A program made the position numbers and the translations under genes. Of a stretch of 64,000 nucleotides of DNA, positions 10,026-19,671 are shown one piece after another; positions within the stretch are counted from its first letter, which is position 1; the number at the start of each line of letters is the position of its first letter. The stretch is from Eremothecium cymbalariae DBVPG#7215 (lineage: Eukaryota; Ascomycota; Saccharomycetes; Saccharomycetales; Saccharomycetaceae). The notes under the pieces are model-generated. The model did no database searches. It saw nothing but the letters and a program-made list of their open reading frames with translations, and was not told the origin of the DNA. Where the stretch lies: assembly GCF_000235365.1 (NCBI RefSeq), contig NC_016450.1:310001-374000 (forward strand), in the 5' to 3' direction.

Positions 10026-10112
10026 GTAATAAACGTCTTATGGGGGGTGGCTCCGTCTTTGTACAGTATAGCAAGCTCAATGCATTTGTGTACCCTTTTT
10101 TACGTTTCAATA

Positions 10113-10129
10113 GGGGGGGGGGGGGGGGG
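10113..10129. repeat. Poly-G tract, 17 bases
   Basis: Uninterrupted run of G in the 240-base convergent gap between the YPL225W homologue and the MMT gene. Runs this long are rare in yeast genomes and their length is often miscalled. Confidence 0.95.
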
Positions 10130-10265
10130 ATTGGATAGCTGTGGGTTTGGAAACACATGTCCAACTGTAGTAATTGTATTATGGCTTTACTGATGATAGT
10201 ACTAGTACTTACTATATACATAGAGCTTGTTCTCGTATCAGGTATGCCGAGTTCATGAAGAGATT

Positions 10266-11726
10266 TTAGTGCTTATGGATGTGACTACAGCCTGAATGTG
10301 AGTTGCTGTGGCCATCACAGTGATCACTATGTTTGTGTTCTACGGAGGGGTCATGTGTTGGAGAGCCTTTTTGTTGCTGTTGTAATTTATTTTCACTCTT
10401 TTCTTCAGTAAATTCAATATGAACTTTCTTTAGATTTGGAATCTTATCGTACAACACTGAACGCACATGGTCGGTAACTAATTCGAATTCGCTTGTCGAT
10501 AATACATTTCCCCACCTTTGAAGAGGAGCTTCAATGACCATTTGGGAATGAACGTTTGGACCAGACATTAGCACAACGAGCTCCTTCAGACTATATGGTC
10601 GTTTAGCGTTATTATTTGAGAGCATCTGATTCAATGTCTGTGTAGTAATTTGCTGCAGTTCCAAGTATTTGGCGTCCGTTGGTGGTAATGAATGATCGAC
10701 TAGTTCTTTAACTGATATTTTCATACCCTTGTATCCGGCATTAACAACAAGGGCAGAAACTAGGAGACCCCCAACTGCATCTAGAGATTGCATGTTAAAG
10801 AAATAAGCAGAAGAAATCGTCACTAGGGCAACTAGGGATGTCAAAGAATCCACTCTATGGTGCCACGCATTTGCCATTAGTACATTAGAGTTGGTTTGTG
10901 TTGCTACCTTCTTGGTTGCACGAAAAATCCATTCCTTTAATATTATTGAACCTCCTGCAATCCAAGCAGCGTTTATATTGGTAATATCCTGCGTGTGGCT
11001 ATGTAAATGAGAGTGGGCAGTAAATACCTCCAATATAGCATGAGGAACGAAAGGCCCTAAAATTGCACAGAGCGATGACCATCCAATTGATATACCTGCC
11101 ATCGTTAGAATCGAGGACACTGCCAGCGAACCTACTGTCTCGATTTTCCCATAACCGTAAGGATAGTCCTTTGTGGGCTTCCGTGAGGCCAACGACACAG
11201 AGAAAAGTGTCAAAAAGTCTGACACCAAATCGCTCAGAGCATGAACAGCATCGGCTATTAACGCCTGAGAATTGAACACAACACCACCAACAAATTTACC
11301 AACTGCAAGTCCAACATTACTAGCAAGCCCAATCCAAGTGATCCGCACCCCTGGATTTTTCCGAAACTCTTCTTTGCTCAGTACAAGTAAGGGATTCACA
11401 TGACTGTGAGCATGGAAATGAGCATGCTGACCAACCCTCGTCGCCATAGTCCCCAAATTGAGAGTATTAGGTTTTTCTGTTTCAGAATCTTTCAAATGGA
11501 GATGATCATGGGCATGGTATTCTTCAGCCAACCTATGAAACTCGGGATTCCCTTCTAATTCACTCTCTAAATGTCCCTTCTTCGTCTCTTTTCCAAATCC
11601 CTCTCCCTTCGTACCGTTAACCCCTTTCAACAGACGTGTCGAAATATTCAACTTCTGCGTTCTAGTCCAAAAGAAGGGCAAATTTGCTCCAAACTTGGAT
11701 AATACGGGTAGTCCAAGTTTCATCAT
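10266..11726 (-). CDS. MMT2: Mitochondrial cation diffusion facilitator (Mmt1/Mmt2)
   Basis: Single-copy relative of Mmt1 and Mmt2, inner-membrane carriers implicated in mitochondrial iron export or homeostasis (family knowledge). The 486 residues begin with a basic, hydroxylated, acid-free stretch typical of a mitochondrial presequence. Histidine-rich stretches follow near 69-77 and 99-109. The CDF membrane domain starts about 125: VGLAVGKFVGGVVFNSQALI, then ADAVHALSDLVSDFLTL with the HxxxD metal site, and a second NAWHHRVDSLTSL metal site. A cytoplasmic-type C-terminal domain and a His-rich tail (HKHSDHCDGHSNSHSGCSH) end the protein. ATG codons lie at 11726 and 11723. The S. cerevisiae pair MMT1/MMT2 are duplicates, so one copy here fits an unduplicated genome. 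Confidence 0.92.
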   Translation of the reverse strand: MMKLGLPVLSKFGANLPFFWTRTQKLNISTRLLKGVNGTKGEGFGKETKKGHLESELEGNPEFHRLAEEYHAHDHLHLKDSETEKPNTLNLGTMATRVGQHAHFHAHSHVNPLLVLSKEEFRKNPGVRITWIGLASNVGLAVGKFVGGVVFNSQALIADAVHALSDLVSDFLTLFSVSLASRKPTKDYPYGYGKIETVGSLAVSSILTMAGISIGWSSLCAILGPFVPHAILEVFTAHSHLHSHTQDITNINAAWIAGGSIILKEWIFRATKKVATQTNSNVLMANAWHHRVDSLTSLVALVTISSAYFFNMQSLDAVGGLLVSALVVNAGYKGMKISVKELVDHSLPPTDAKYLELQQITTQTLNQMLSNNNAKRPYSLKELVVLMSGPNVHSQMVIEAPLQRWGNVLSTSEFELVTDHVRSVLYDKIPNLKKVHIEFTEEKSENKLQQQQKGSPTHDPSVEHKHSDHCDGHSNSHSGCSHIHKH

Positions 11727-12028
11727 ACTCTCCTATAGTGTATATAGCGTTCGCTACGCAATTCAAAACCTCCCTTAGTATACTCCTCTCAATACCAATC
11801 TCAAAATATTCAATATCCTGGTGAACCAACGTAAATTGATTTGCGGTCAAAGGTGATTATCGTATATATACGAAGCTGACGGAGGGTGCGTCTCGGAAGA
11901 AAGCAGCATTCTAAGTAACGACGGTCAAAATTCCCAGATCTTGAACTATTGTATATGTATCATTTACTACGTTCGGTTAATGTAGACATCACCATTCCTT
12001 ACATATATATATGGAAAGCTAATGGTTC
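11727..12028. other. MMT promoter and ECM5 3' flank
   Basis: About 300 bases between two minus-strand genes. It holds a 14-base palindrome with a TATATATA core (11860-11873) about 135 bases upstream of the MMT start, a plausible TATA element. A GCACCC core on the minus strand (11884-11889) resembles an Aft-type iron site. Confidence 0.5.
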
Positions 12029-15000
12029 TCAGTATTCATCTTGGGACGGTGATAATAAATCGGCGATTCCAATACGTCTTGAAGGCACTTTGTGTACGAC
12101 TTCTTGGCCTTTAGATATGGTTGGAACATTAGACATAGCAGTCGATGAACTAGCCGGCGTAGCTACGTTCGGAGCTAGTTGGAAGGACTCATTATCTTGG
12201 TTAGAGGGAGAAATGAAAGAAGATTGGACGACGTTTGATGACGGTAATGGGCAATCAGTGTAGTTTTCTTCCAGTTTTTTTTCATTGACCTTATGTACTT
12301 TAGGGACAAATGTCGATGGTCTTGACTTCGATTGTAAATTGTCACCAACAGCTTCATAGCCAGTGACGATAAAATATTTGGAAGCCTTTAAGCTGTTTAC
12401 TTTCTGTAGATCGTGGTCTTTCACAACTTCTCTTAAGACTTCAATTTCCTTTGTTAATTGACACCTAGAGCCCTCTAGTTTGCGCAAGTAGAATTTTACT
12501 TTGTGAATAGAGACGCCCCAGCGCACTTCGAAATTATCGAAGAGCTCTTTGTGTAGTACCTCACGGAATGTGAGTACTTCACCGGCCAGCGAAAAAAGCT
12601 TCTGTAACAAGGTTCGATCAGGAATAAGTTCAAATGTGCTAACAGTTACCAGTAGTGAAAGAAAATCCTCAAAATCAACTTTCTTGGAATTCAATTCAAT
12701 TGGATTACAAATAGTGCACAGAAAAACGCTGACGTCATCTTCAGGCAAGGACCACTTACCTTTATTAATACATCCGAGATGGTACCACTCCCTACATACT
12801 TCACACTCAACCATAGTGCTCCCCACATCTCCATTACGACAAAAACAGTAAACGTCTTGTTTCTGGCTCATGTCTGGAGGTAAGTACACGTCTGACGCAG
12901 TTTCAAAGCACTGCTGACTCTGAGAAAGTATTGAATTTATTGAATTTTTAGAATTTGGTATCAACTTATTCAAATCTTGAAGCCATTGCCTACATTTCTT
13001 GAGGTATCTTCCAAATAGCTGCGACTCTTTTTCTTTAGCAATATCCTCCATGGACATTCTTGAGTCCTCTTCGGAACCATTATATCTGCTGAAGTACTGT
13101 AAAGCTCTTATATCTTTATTTTTGAGAAGTTCTGTGAAGATGGCGACGTTCTCTTCATTAATCGACAGTTTAGACCATGATGGTGCCATTTTGTTTTTTG
13201 CAACCTGGACACTTTTTAGAAGTTTGTTTAACACATCAATAAAAAAGAATTCAAAGGTATGAACTCGTCATTCAATTTTTCAACCATTGACTCTACGACA
13301 TGCAATGACACTTTATAGTTCTTTTTTTTTAAGAATGCATTCGCCTGTTGGACAAGACCTTGTGAGATTTTCAAAAGACTACTTAATTTTTCGAGTTTCG
13401 CCATGTGAGCATCTTGATCTAAATAATGGAGACCAAGTAATAAAAAATTGTACATCGCTGGTATATTATAATTCTCATAATCTTGGTAGCACAACGGTGA
13501 GCGTTTCGTAAACGCCAGGTCAAAGACTTCTAGCCATCCAACACGAATAATAAAATGAGAAAGAGAATCAAGAAGACTAGATTCTATACCCAATGAGACC
13601 CCATACTCATAAGCACGTCTCATTTCTTCTAAATTTTGCTTAATAAGAGCCTTCTTTGCTAGCCCCTGGAATTTCTTGAAGTGATCTAATGTGTTAAAGA
13701 GTTGTGACATTTCTGTAAATTCAACTGAGAGAGATAATAACTTTTTACACAATTCTTGTAGTTCTTTTGATGTGCATTGGAATTTGGGCCGTGAAATTTC
13801 CTTCAAATTGAACCCTACGCCATATTCTATATTACTGGGGTTAATTGGGTGTAGTTTTTCAAGAAAGTTCCGACAATCATTTATGATGGGTTCCATCTGT
13901 TTCAAATACCTTTTTACTTCTAATAATCGGGAACTGTTGTCGGATTCATGTATTTGAACCAGAGATATGATTTTGGAGAGTGGAACACTTGAAAATGGAT
14001 ATTTTTTTGTTACTAGATCTTCAATTATGTCTTCAACTGTAGCTGAATTTCGATGGGTTTGGGCTAAGTTTGAGTTTTCCAGAAGTTCTTCTAGCAGCAC
14101 ATCAGGATAATATTGATGGAGCGAGACATTGACTTTAGTTGTAGAAAGTTCCTGAGAAAATATTGAATAGCCACGATCTGTCTCCTTGACCTTTGATAAG
14201 AAACTCTCTAATGACATAGTAAAACAATCAGTTGCTGTGGTGAGTAATATTTTGGAAGCCCCTGTAAAGCTCAAATCTTCGTCTGAAATGTAGTCAAAAG
14301 CATTTGATACTATTTTAGTGGAAGGGAGCATAGATATAAATTTCTTGCGGTTACATAGCTCCTTAGTTACTAGCGGAATAAGCAGATTTCTAGCACTTTT
14401 TACAACCCTGGAATCACATCCTCGAGTGACAATATTATACAATAATTGGAACGAGTCAATACTTTGTAATATTGACCTATCTGAAAACCAAGCTGAACTT
14501 TCCAGAAGATGCTCGAGCCACGATTTTGGGGCGAAATAACAATTTTCAGAAACATGAAAGCCCGTCGAAATTGAAGTACTGTAAGTCTTTGGATATTTTA
14601 TGATGAAGGACTTCGCTTCTTGGCTGACTCTGTAAACTTTAATACCATGCCTTTGTAGCTCGTCTGGATGAATTTGCATATCATTTGGTAATAAATGAGC
14701 TTTAGTCTCAAAATGTTTTGCATTGGTTCCATATAGGTAATGTGTCTGCATCCGCTCTGGAACCGTATTGACGCCATCTACCAAATTTGTTTCTGTAAAA
14801 CTTCCATAAACTTCAGAGTTTCTGAATTCAGGTTGACTATCATCGTCACTTCCATTCGAATCTCCTTCATGCAATCCTCCTGTTCCTGAGATATTGATAT
14901 TCTTAATAAGATTTTCAAAAGCCTCTTGGGACTCAGGAGGGATAATATACCATAATACAGAGCATCCTAGATGGTTATACTCAATAACAGGAAGGAATTG

Positions 15001-16785
15001 GTCCTCCATACACCATCCCCTGGTTGAAAAGGTCATACCCACATGCATTTTTGGCCTTGTAAGGTTGCCATAGTCGATATCTAAATATGCCAACATGGAG
15101 TTGGCAGCTAAAGGAATATTGTTAAGGTTCCATTCATCAAGCAAATCTTGAATATGTATGTTGCTTTTAGACACTGTGCAGAATCCAGAACCATGCACGG
15201 AGCTCGATAAATTGATTCCTGAGTCAACATCGAGGGAAACATTTGGATTAGAGAGAATGCCGAAATATAGCTTTTCAAAGTGGCTAATTTCTATGTCATC
15301 ACCCCAGCTGCTTATGCCGGGACTGATATCTTGAAGTTTTGCTTGAATAAACTCAAAATGTCTGGAACTTTTTTCATAATACTGACGTAAGTTATAAATT
15401 GGAGATGTTTTATTTTCATGGGCCGATTTATCATATATTTCCATTCCAGACTGCCAAAAGCTGAAGTTGAATCCTGGATGTGCTGTTTTAGATGGTTCTG
15501 TCAATCCGGGGAGGGGCTCTGTAACAGATTCAAAATTTGTTGCAATGCCCTTGCAGCCTTTTATATCCCGAAGTCTTATGTATTCAACACTTGACCCACC
15601 AACATTATAAACTTTAATCGGATTTAAGAGTCGCTTTTTAATCTTATAATCGACACCATCTGACAGCGAGAGATCAGATTCAGTAATTGACCTCTTTCGA
15701 CAATTTTCTATATGATCACTAGTTTCTCCGTAATCAGCATTCGACCATGTGCTTTGTGTGTTGCCTGGCTGTATAGTACCATCCTGTTTCTGCGTTTCCT
15801 CTTCCCATTTATCGAATTCACTAAAGACCTTCAAGTAGGCCGATCTCAATGAAGTTGATAGAGAACTCATTATGCGGCCAGAATATCCGAGCTCTCTTCC
15901 AAGTTGGGCCCACAGCTTCTTTTGGCACACAGATCTGAACCCACCTCTTAACTGCACACAGTTTCTCAGCCTATATAAATCCAGCGCCCTTTTATCAATG
16001 CTCGGAATTCTTCCAAGAGCCTTGGTACCAAGTTTTGCCGACGAAGATTCTGCAGAATTTGCAAATTCCTTGTAAAATTTATAAATCCGTTTATGAAAGT
16101 TTAATTTCAATCGACTCTCATCTTTATGTGAATTCATGTATTGTTTTCGGGCTTTGAACCAAAAATATTCAGTGTCCAACGTAAAACTGCTTAGTGTTGT
16201 AGTTTTTGGTAATACATTATCGACTACGTGATTTTCATGATCTAAACTGTCCTGTAACTGCATCTTTATCGCACCATACTTTTCCCCAATCTCCCTTACG
16301 GATTCATAAAACGAACAAGGATCCTGTACTTCGCTCTTTAGCAATTGGAAAAACGGAATGGACCCCTCCTCTATAGTGTAAGTGTACCCATTGATTGACC
16401 CTGTTTGTATACCACCACCATTTGCTGAATTAATTAGCCTCCTATTTCGAATATGCAGCATGTCAAAAGGTGCATTTGGCCGTGTCTTATGCTGGGTATA
16501 TAAATACGGGTTATAGTGATGTGCAGTGAATGAAAAGCCAGAAGTATCAAGACTCTTCATGAATCTACTAGTTTTTGGAACCCCTCCATGTAAGTAATCT
16601 GTTGTGATAGCTTTAGAAGTATCTGAAGTTTTAGATATTATTGTATCATTATAACTTAAATCACTAATGTCCTTTGTAGAGTTCGTATATGTGCTATTTG
16701 ATTCTAACTTTAATTGCCCAGGCGTTGATGATAATGATATATCTTCCTTAAAGGCGGAGTCCTCTCGCTTTGATAATTCACTCAT
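12029..16785 (-). CDS. ECM5: Ecm5 chromatin protein, interrupted by a frameshift
   Basis: Ecm5 is a JmjC/ARID/PHD protein that joins Snt2 and the deacetylase Rpd3 in a stress-responsive complex (family knowledge). The first frame (16785 to 13228, 1185 codons) carries a degenerate JmjN-like segment (near 125-165), an ARID region (near 225-320), a JmjC fold (near 540-760) and a helical PLU-1-like region. The JmjC metal His is replaced: the expected H-x-E/D reads WCMED, so catalysis is unlikely. A second minus-strand frame (12029 up to about 13248) continues the protein and carries a C4HC3 PHD finger (QDVYCFCRNGDVGSTMVE onward). The frames overlap at a T6 run (13241-13246); a -1 shift there would give about 1,580 residues, against 1411 in S. 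cerevisiae. The join could be a sequencing error, a real mutation or programmed frameshifting. Confidence 0.85.
13240..13246 (-). other. T TTT TTA heptamer at the ECM5 frame break
   Basis: On the minus strand, in the ECM5 reading frame, the codons read TCT TTT TTA TTG ATG TGT TAA. The heptamer T TTT TTA is in the phase of a classic -1 slippery site, and a -1 slip leads directly into the downstream PHD frame (ATT GAT GTG TTA). The stop lies three codons after the heptamer. No obvious strong stem-loop follows by eye. Confidence 0.75.
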
Positions 16786-17436
16786 GGTAACATATGAATT
16801 ACACCTTGGACCGTCAAATAATAGATCAGTCTCTAAGTTTTACACTTACTTATCAACAGCATCAAAATTCCTCATTTTCTCGACTTTCTACGCTTTTTTT
16901 TCAAGCAGACGGAAACACTTTGCCATCTTGGTAACCGACTAAACCTGGAATTCATGTTGACATTTATCGTCGATAAATACGCACGTTAATTCACGTGATA
17001 GTTAATGGTCTCCCCAGCACTCTGAGGCTATTAATCAAGTATTAAACCCCATGGAGACATTAAAGGCCTGTGTGTCATATCTAGCACGTCATAGACATAA
17101 TGACTCTTAGAGGTTTATGGCTCCTCTCGGCAGGCAGGAAGGCTTAAGCTCACTGACACTTGCCATGACACTGCTATCCTGGCGTACTTGCAAATTCCCC
17201 CACAGTGGTCCGCTCCTCAATGAAGGCCATACACACTATTCTGTTTTAAAATATATGAACTTATAATAGCTACTAAAAATATATGAACTTACCCACATAG
17301 TTACTAAAAACAAACTAAAGAGAGCCAAACTTGGGCAGAATACGTCCCTTTGGACTATTTGATGTCCAGCTTTCAAAACCGGACAGAATCCATAGGGCGT
17401 CTAAAAAAAAGATGGGAGACCAAAACCAAGACCTGC
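16786..17436. other. ECM5 promoter and hydrophilin 3' flank
   Basis: About 650 bases without a gene. A TCACGTGA box (16991-16998), the Cbf1-type E-box, lies about 205 bases upstream of ECM5. A 16-base direct repeat (17248-17263 and 17276-17291, 28 bases apart) lies beyond the hydrophilin stop. The middle part is somewhat more GC-rich, but I could not fold it into a known RNA. Confidence 0.5.
17248..17291. repeat. 16-base direct repeat
   Basis: Two identical copies of an AT-rich 16-mer containing ATATATGAACTTA, 28 bases apart, followed in both copies by a related TACTAAAAA tail. It is probably a small local duplication in the 3' region of the hydrophilin gene. Confidence 0.8.
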
Positions 17437-17949
17437 TTAATAGGTATCATTGTAGCCGGATGAAGGCATTCCGTGTTGCCTGTTGATTCCTTTCTTTCCG
17501 TAGGCACCTTCGCTTTGATCGTACTCATCCATACCTCCGGACTGGTTGTAGCGCCCACTTCCCAATGTAGAGTCTTGTTGGTGACCAGAGGTTGAGTCAT
17601 CCCATTGAGAACCAGTGTCTCTGCCCTGTCCTCTTTGCACACCTTGCTGGCCAGAGCCATACTGGCTGCCTTGCTGGCCAGATTCGTATTGACCTTGGCG
17701 AGAGCCATACTGGCTCCCTTGTTGCTGGTCCGAGCCATACTGGCTGCCCTGCTGTTGACCAGAGTTATATTGGCCGCTGTTTTGCTCACCGTACTGGTCA
17801 GATGACAAGATACCACCTTGTCTGCCCTGAGAGCTTTGGTCACCGAGCTGGTCTCTGCCCCTGCCCAAATTTTGGCCCTGCTGGCCCTGTTGGTGGCCGC
17901 CGGTGTGCTCGGAGATCTTGTCGGTGAACTTGTGCAAAATGTTAGACAT
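17437..17949 (-). CDS. GRE1: Hydrophilin, Gre1/Sip18-like
   Basis: Small, extremely hydrophilic protein of 170 residues, rich in Gly, Gln, Ser and Asp with almost no hydrophobic residues after the first ten. It begins MSNILHKFTDKISEHTGG, resembling the start of Gre1 and Sip18, the osmotic- and desiccation-induced hydrophilins of S. cerevisiae (family knowledge). Residues about 55-115 contain repeats of the type GSQYGS/QQG. Position supports the identity: GRE1 and SIP18 lie beside MMT2 and ECM5/DDR48 in S. cerevisiae and are whole-genome duplicates, so one copy is expected here. Three stress-response-type elements lie 350-580 bases upstream. Its role as a water-replacement or shielding protein is inferred from the family. 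Confidence 0.75.
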   Translation of the reverse strand: MSNILHKFTDKISEHTGGHQQGQQGQNLGRGRDQLGDQSSQGRQGGILSSDQYGEQNSGQYNSGQQQGSQYGSDQQQGSQYGSRQGQYESGQQGSQYGSGQQGVQRGQGRDTGSQWDDSTSGHQQDSTLGSGRYNQSGGMDEYDQSEGAYGKKGINRQHGMPSSGYNDTY

Positions 17950-18118
17950 TGTTAAAAGACGTTAAACTTTGATAAACTGGTTCAAATTGATAATTGTCCT
18001 ATTTAGCTTGATTTTTCGAGCTATCTAGTTATTGATTTTGAAATAATACCAAAACTTAAGAGCCAAAGCATGCATAAAAGATAACTTTTGATGGAGATAT
18101 ATATACAAAACTTACTAC

Positions 18119-18220
18119 TTCCATTCCACATCCATTCCAATTAAAGGGATACCTCATTACCTTCTCCTTCCATTCCACTCCATTGCAATTAAGGATACCT
18201 TCATTACCTTCTCCTTCTTG
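18119..18220. repeat. Imperfect ~50-base tandem duplication
   Basis: Two adjacent copies start with CCATTCCA and end with CATTACCTTCTCCTTC (about 18119-18170 and 18171-18220), differing by a few substitutions and small indels. It lies in the 5' region of the hydrophilin gene. Confidence 0.8.
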
Positions 18221-18299
18221 CCTTCGGTTGCACAACCATCCTGTGTCTAAAATGAATTCTGCTTTGACAGTAGTCGACACACCCCATTTATTTGCGATT

Positions 18300-18531
18300 C
18301 CCCTATAACGTTAAGCTACAAGTTGACAGAATAAAGGAATTCATCCATCTTGTCCAGGGAACATCACCCCCTGAGTGTAATTGGCCATCGTCTGTTAGTT
18401 TCATGTCAATACAAACAAATACAACTACACAAGACCTGTTCCCAAAAGTATAAGATGAGCTCTTCTTCAAAAAGTAATATCATCATTTGCATGATGATAT
18501 AACACTCATTTAAAGCAATAAAAACAAGGGG
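18300..18531. promoter_or_regulatory. Three stress-response-type elements (STRE)
   Basis: CCCCT at 18300-18304 and 18368-18372, and AGGGG at 18527-18531, match the five-base core bound by Msn2/Msn4. They lie about 350-580 bases upstream of the hydrophilin ATG. The core is short and occurs by chance, but three within 230 bases beside a hydrophilin gene is consistent with general stress control. Confidence 0.5.
18477..18500. repeat. Perfect 24-base inverted repeat
   Basis: Arms ATATCATCAT (18477-18486) and ATGATGATAT (18491-18500) are exact inverted copies around the four bases TTGC. It could be a dimeric factor site or simply a hairpin. No T-run follows that would suggest termination. Confidence 0.85.
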
Positions 18532-19581
18532 CAACGTAGAGGGACCCATCTGAAGGGTACCTGGCACCTGCACCTGACTAATAGAGCTATATTACTGCCG
18601 TTTTTGCTCTTTCGACCTCGAAACTGCAGATTAATGGCATCTTATTCAGCGACCCTAATTACTCCTCCCGCCATACCACTACAGACTACCACAGACTGGC
18701 TACGCAGTAAACCTCCATGGAATTCTGGCCCGATCGTTCCCAACCATCCGCCCTTTATTTCGTAACCTGTCTTGCATATTTCGTAACTCTTTGCACAGCT
18801 GCTCGAGAACTCAGCCTCGCCACAATTGCGCAGACGGTGAGCGATGAGACAATACATAATACATAACACAAGTACATAATGCATAACACATGGAACACAT
18901 AATCATAATGTACTGTTGTATGTTTAAAAAAGCCTCTTCCTACAGCATGTGATCTAATTTTAGGGTGGATTCAAAACCAAAGAAGGCCTTCAGCCGTAAC
19001 AGCACGCAACAACAGCAATAAGTAAATACAAGTATAAACTGCATCAGGGTTTGTGATGATCCAAGGACCAAATAATTGCTTTTCAGGAACCCTGCTGACG
19101 GCCGATTCCTATTACACGAGGAACTTATGGGAGATAATTATAGCAACATTTGTTAGATGTCGAATTTTCACATAAGGTCTCTTGGTTGGAAACCCCTAAT
19201 ACGTCTTTATTTTTGGAGATTAAAAACCACAGTTTCCTAATGCATTAAATGCTTTCAAATGAGGAGTGACGAATTAAAAAGAGGTCAAGAAGACACTTCC
19301 AATTCTTAGTTGTAGAAGTGCGTTATCCTCTTATTTTAGAGTTGTAATTTTCCACAGGCAAAGCGTTGAAGGCTTTTATTCGCGAATTTCTGGGGAGACT
19401 ACCCCCCGCAGATTCTCGAAATCGATAAGCGTAAGTAAAGGAAAGGACACAACGTGTATTGTTGGAATATGTAGACGAATTCAGGATGTTGCTGACGTGC
19501 CGTACGAATGCCGTACCAATCCCGTCTTTAAAGTGATTTTGTATATAAGAGTAGTTGCAAGGGTGTATAGGATTTAATAAT

Positions 19582-19593
19582 GGGGGGGGGGGG
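19582..19593. repeat. Poly-G tract, 12 bases
   Basis: Run of G about 80 bases before the DDR48-like start, so in its promoter or 5' leader. It is the second long G-run of the window. Confidence 0.93.
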
Positions 19594-19671
19594 TATTAGT
19601 AGCATAGTGTTGATTTGAGTCAGATTTGTTTGACAAAGACGAGCACTAGATTTTTAGATTTAGCAGCGGAT

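Larger units (their letters stand above)
17950..19671. other. Hydrophilin/DDR48-like divergent region
   Basis: About 1.7 kb between two divergent stress-type genes, the longest gene-free stretch in the window. It holds an imperfect tandem duplication, three stress-response-type elements near the hydrophilin, a perfect 24-base inverted repeat, one CCCCT (19193-19197) on the DDR48-like side and a poly-G run just before that gene. In S. cerevisiae the proteinase A inhibitor gene PAI3 lies in the matching interval; I find no PAI3-like frame. Open frames at 18056-18280 and 18642-18884 look random. Confidence 0.6.

Noticed and set aside
16981..17010. Centromere
   Set aside because: The CACGTG box resembles CDEI, but no AT-rich CDEII followed by a CDEIII-like TTCCGAA element is present. 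The 49.0 kb boxes fail the same test.
18841..18850. PAC motif (GCGATGAG)
   Set aside because: The neighbouring genes are stress genes, not ribosome-biogenesis genes, and the last consensus base differs.
18642..18884. Minus-strand 80-codon frame as a PAI3-like gene
   Set aside because: Its composition does not resemble the proteinase A inhibitor and it has no other support.
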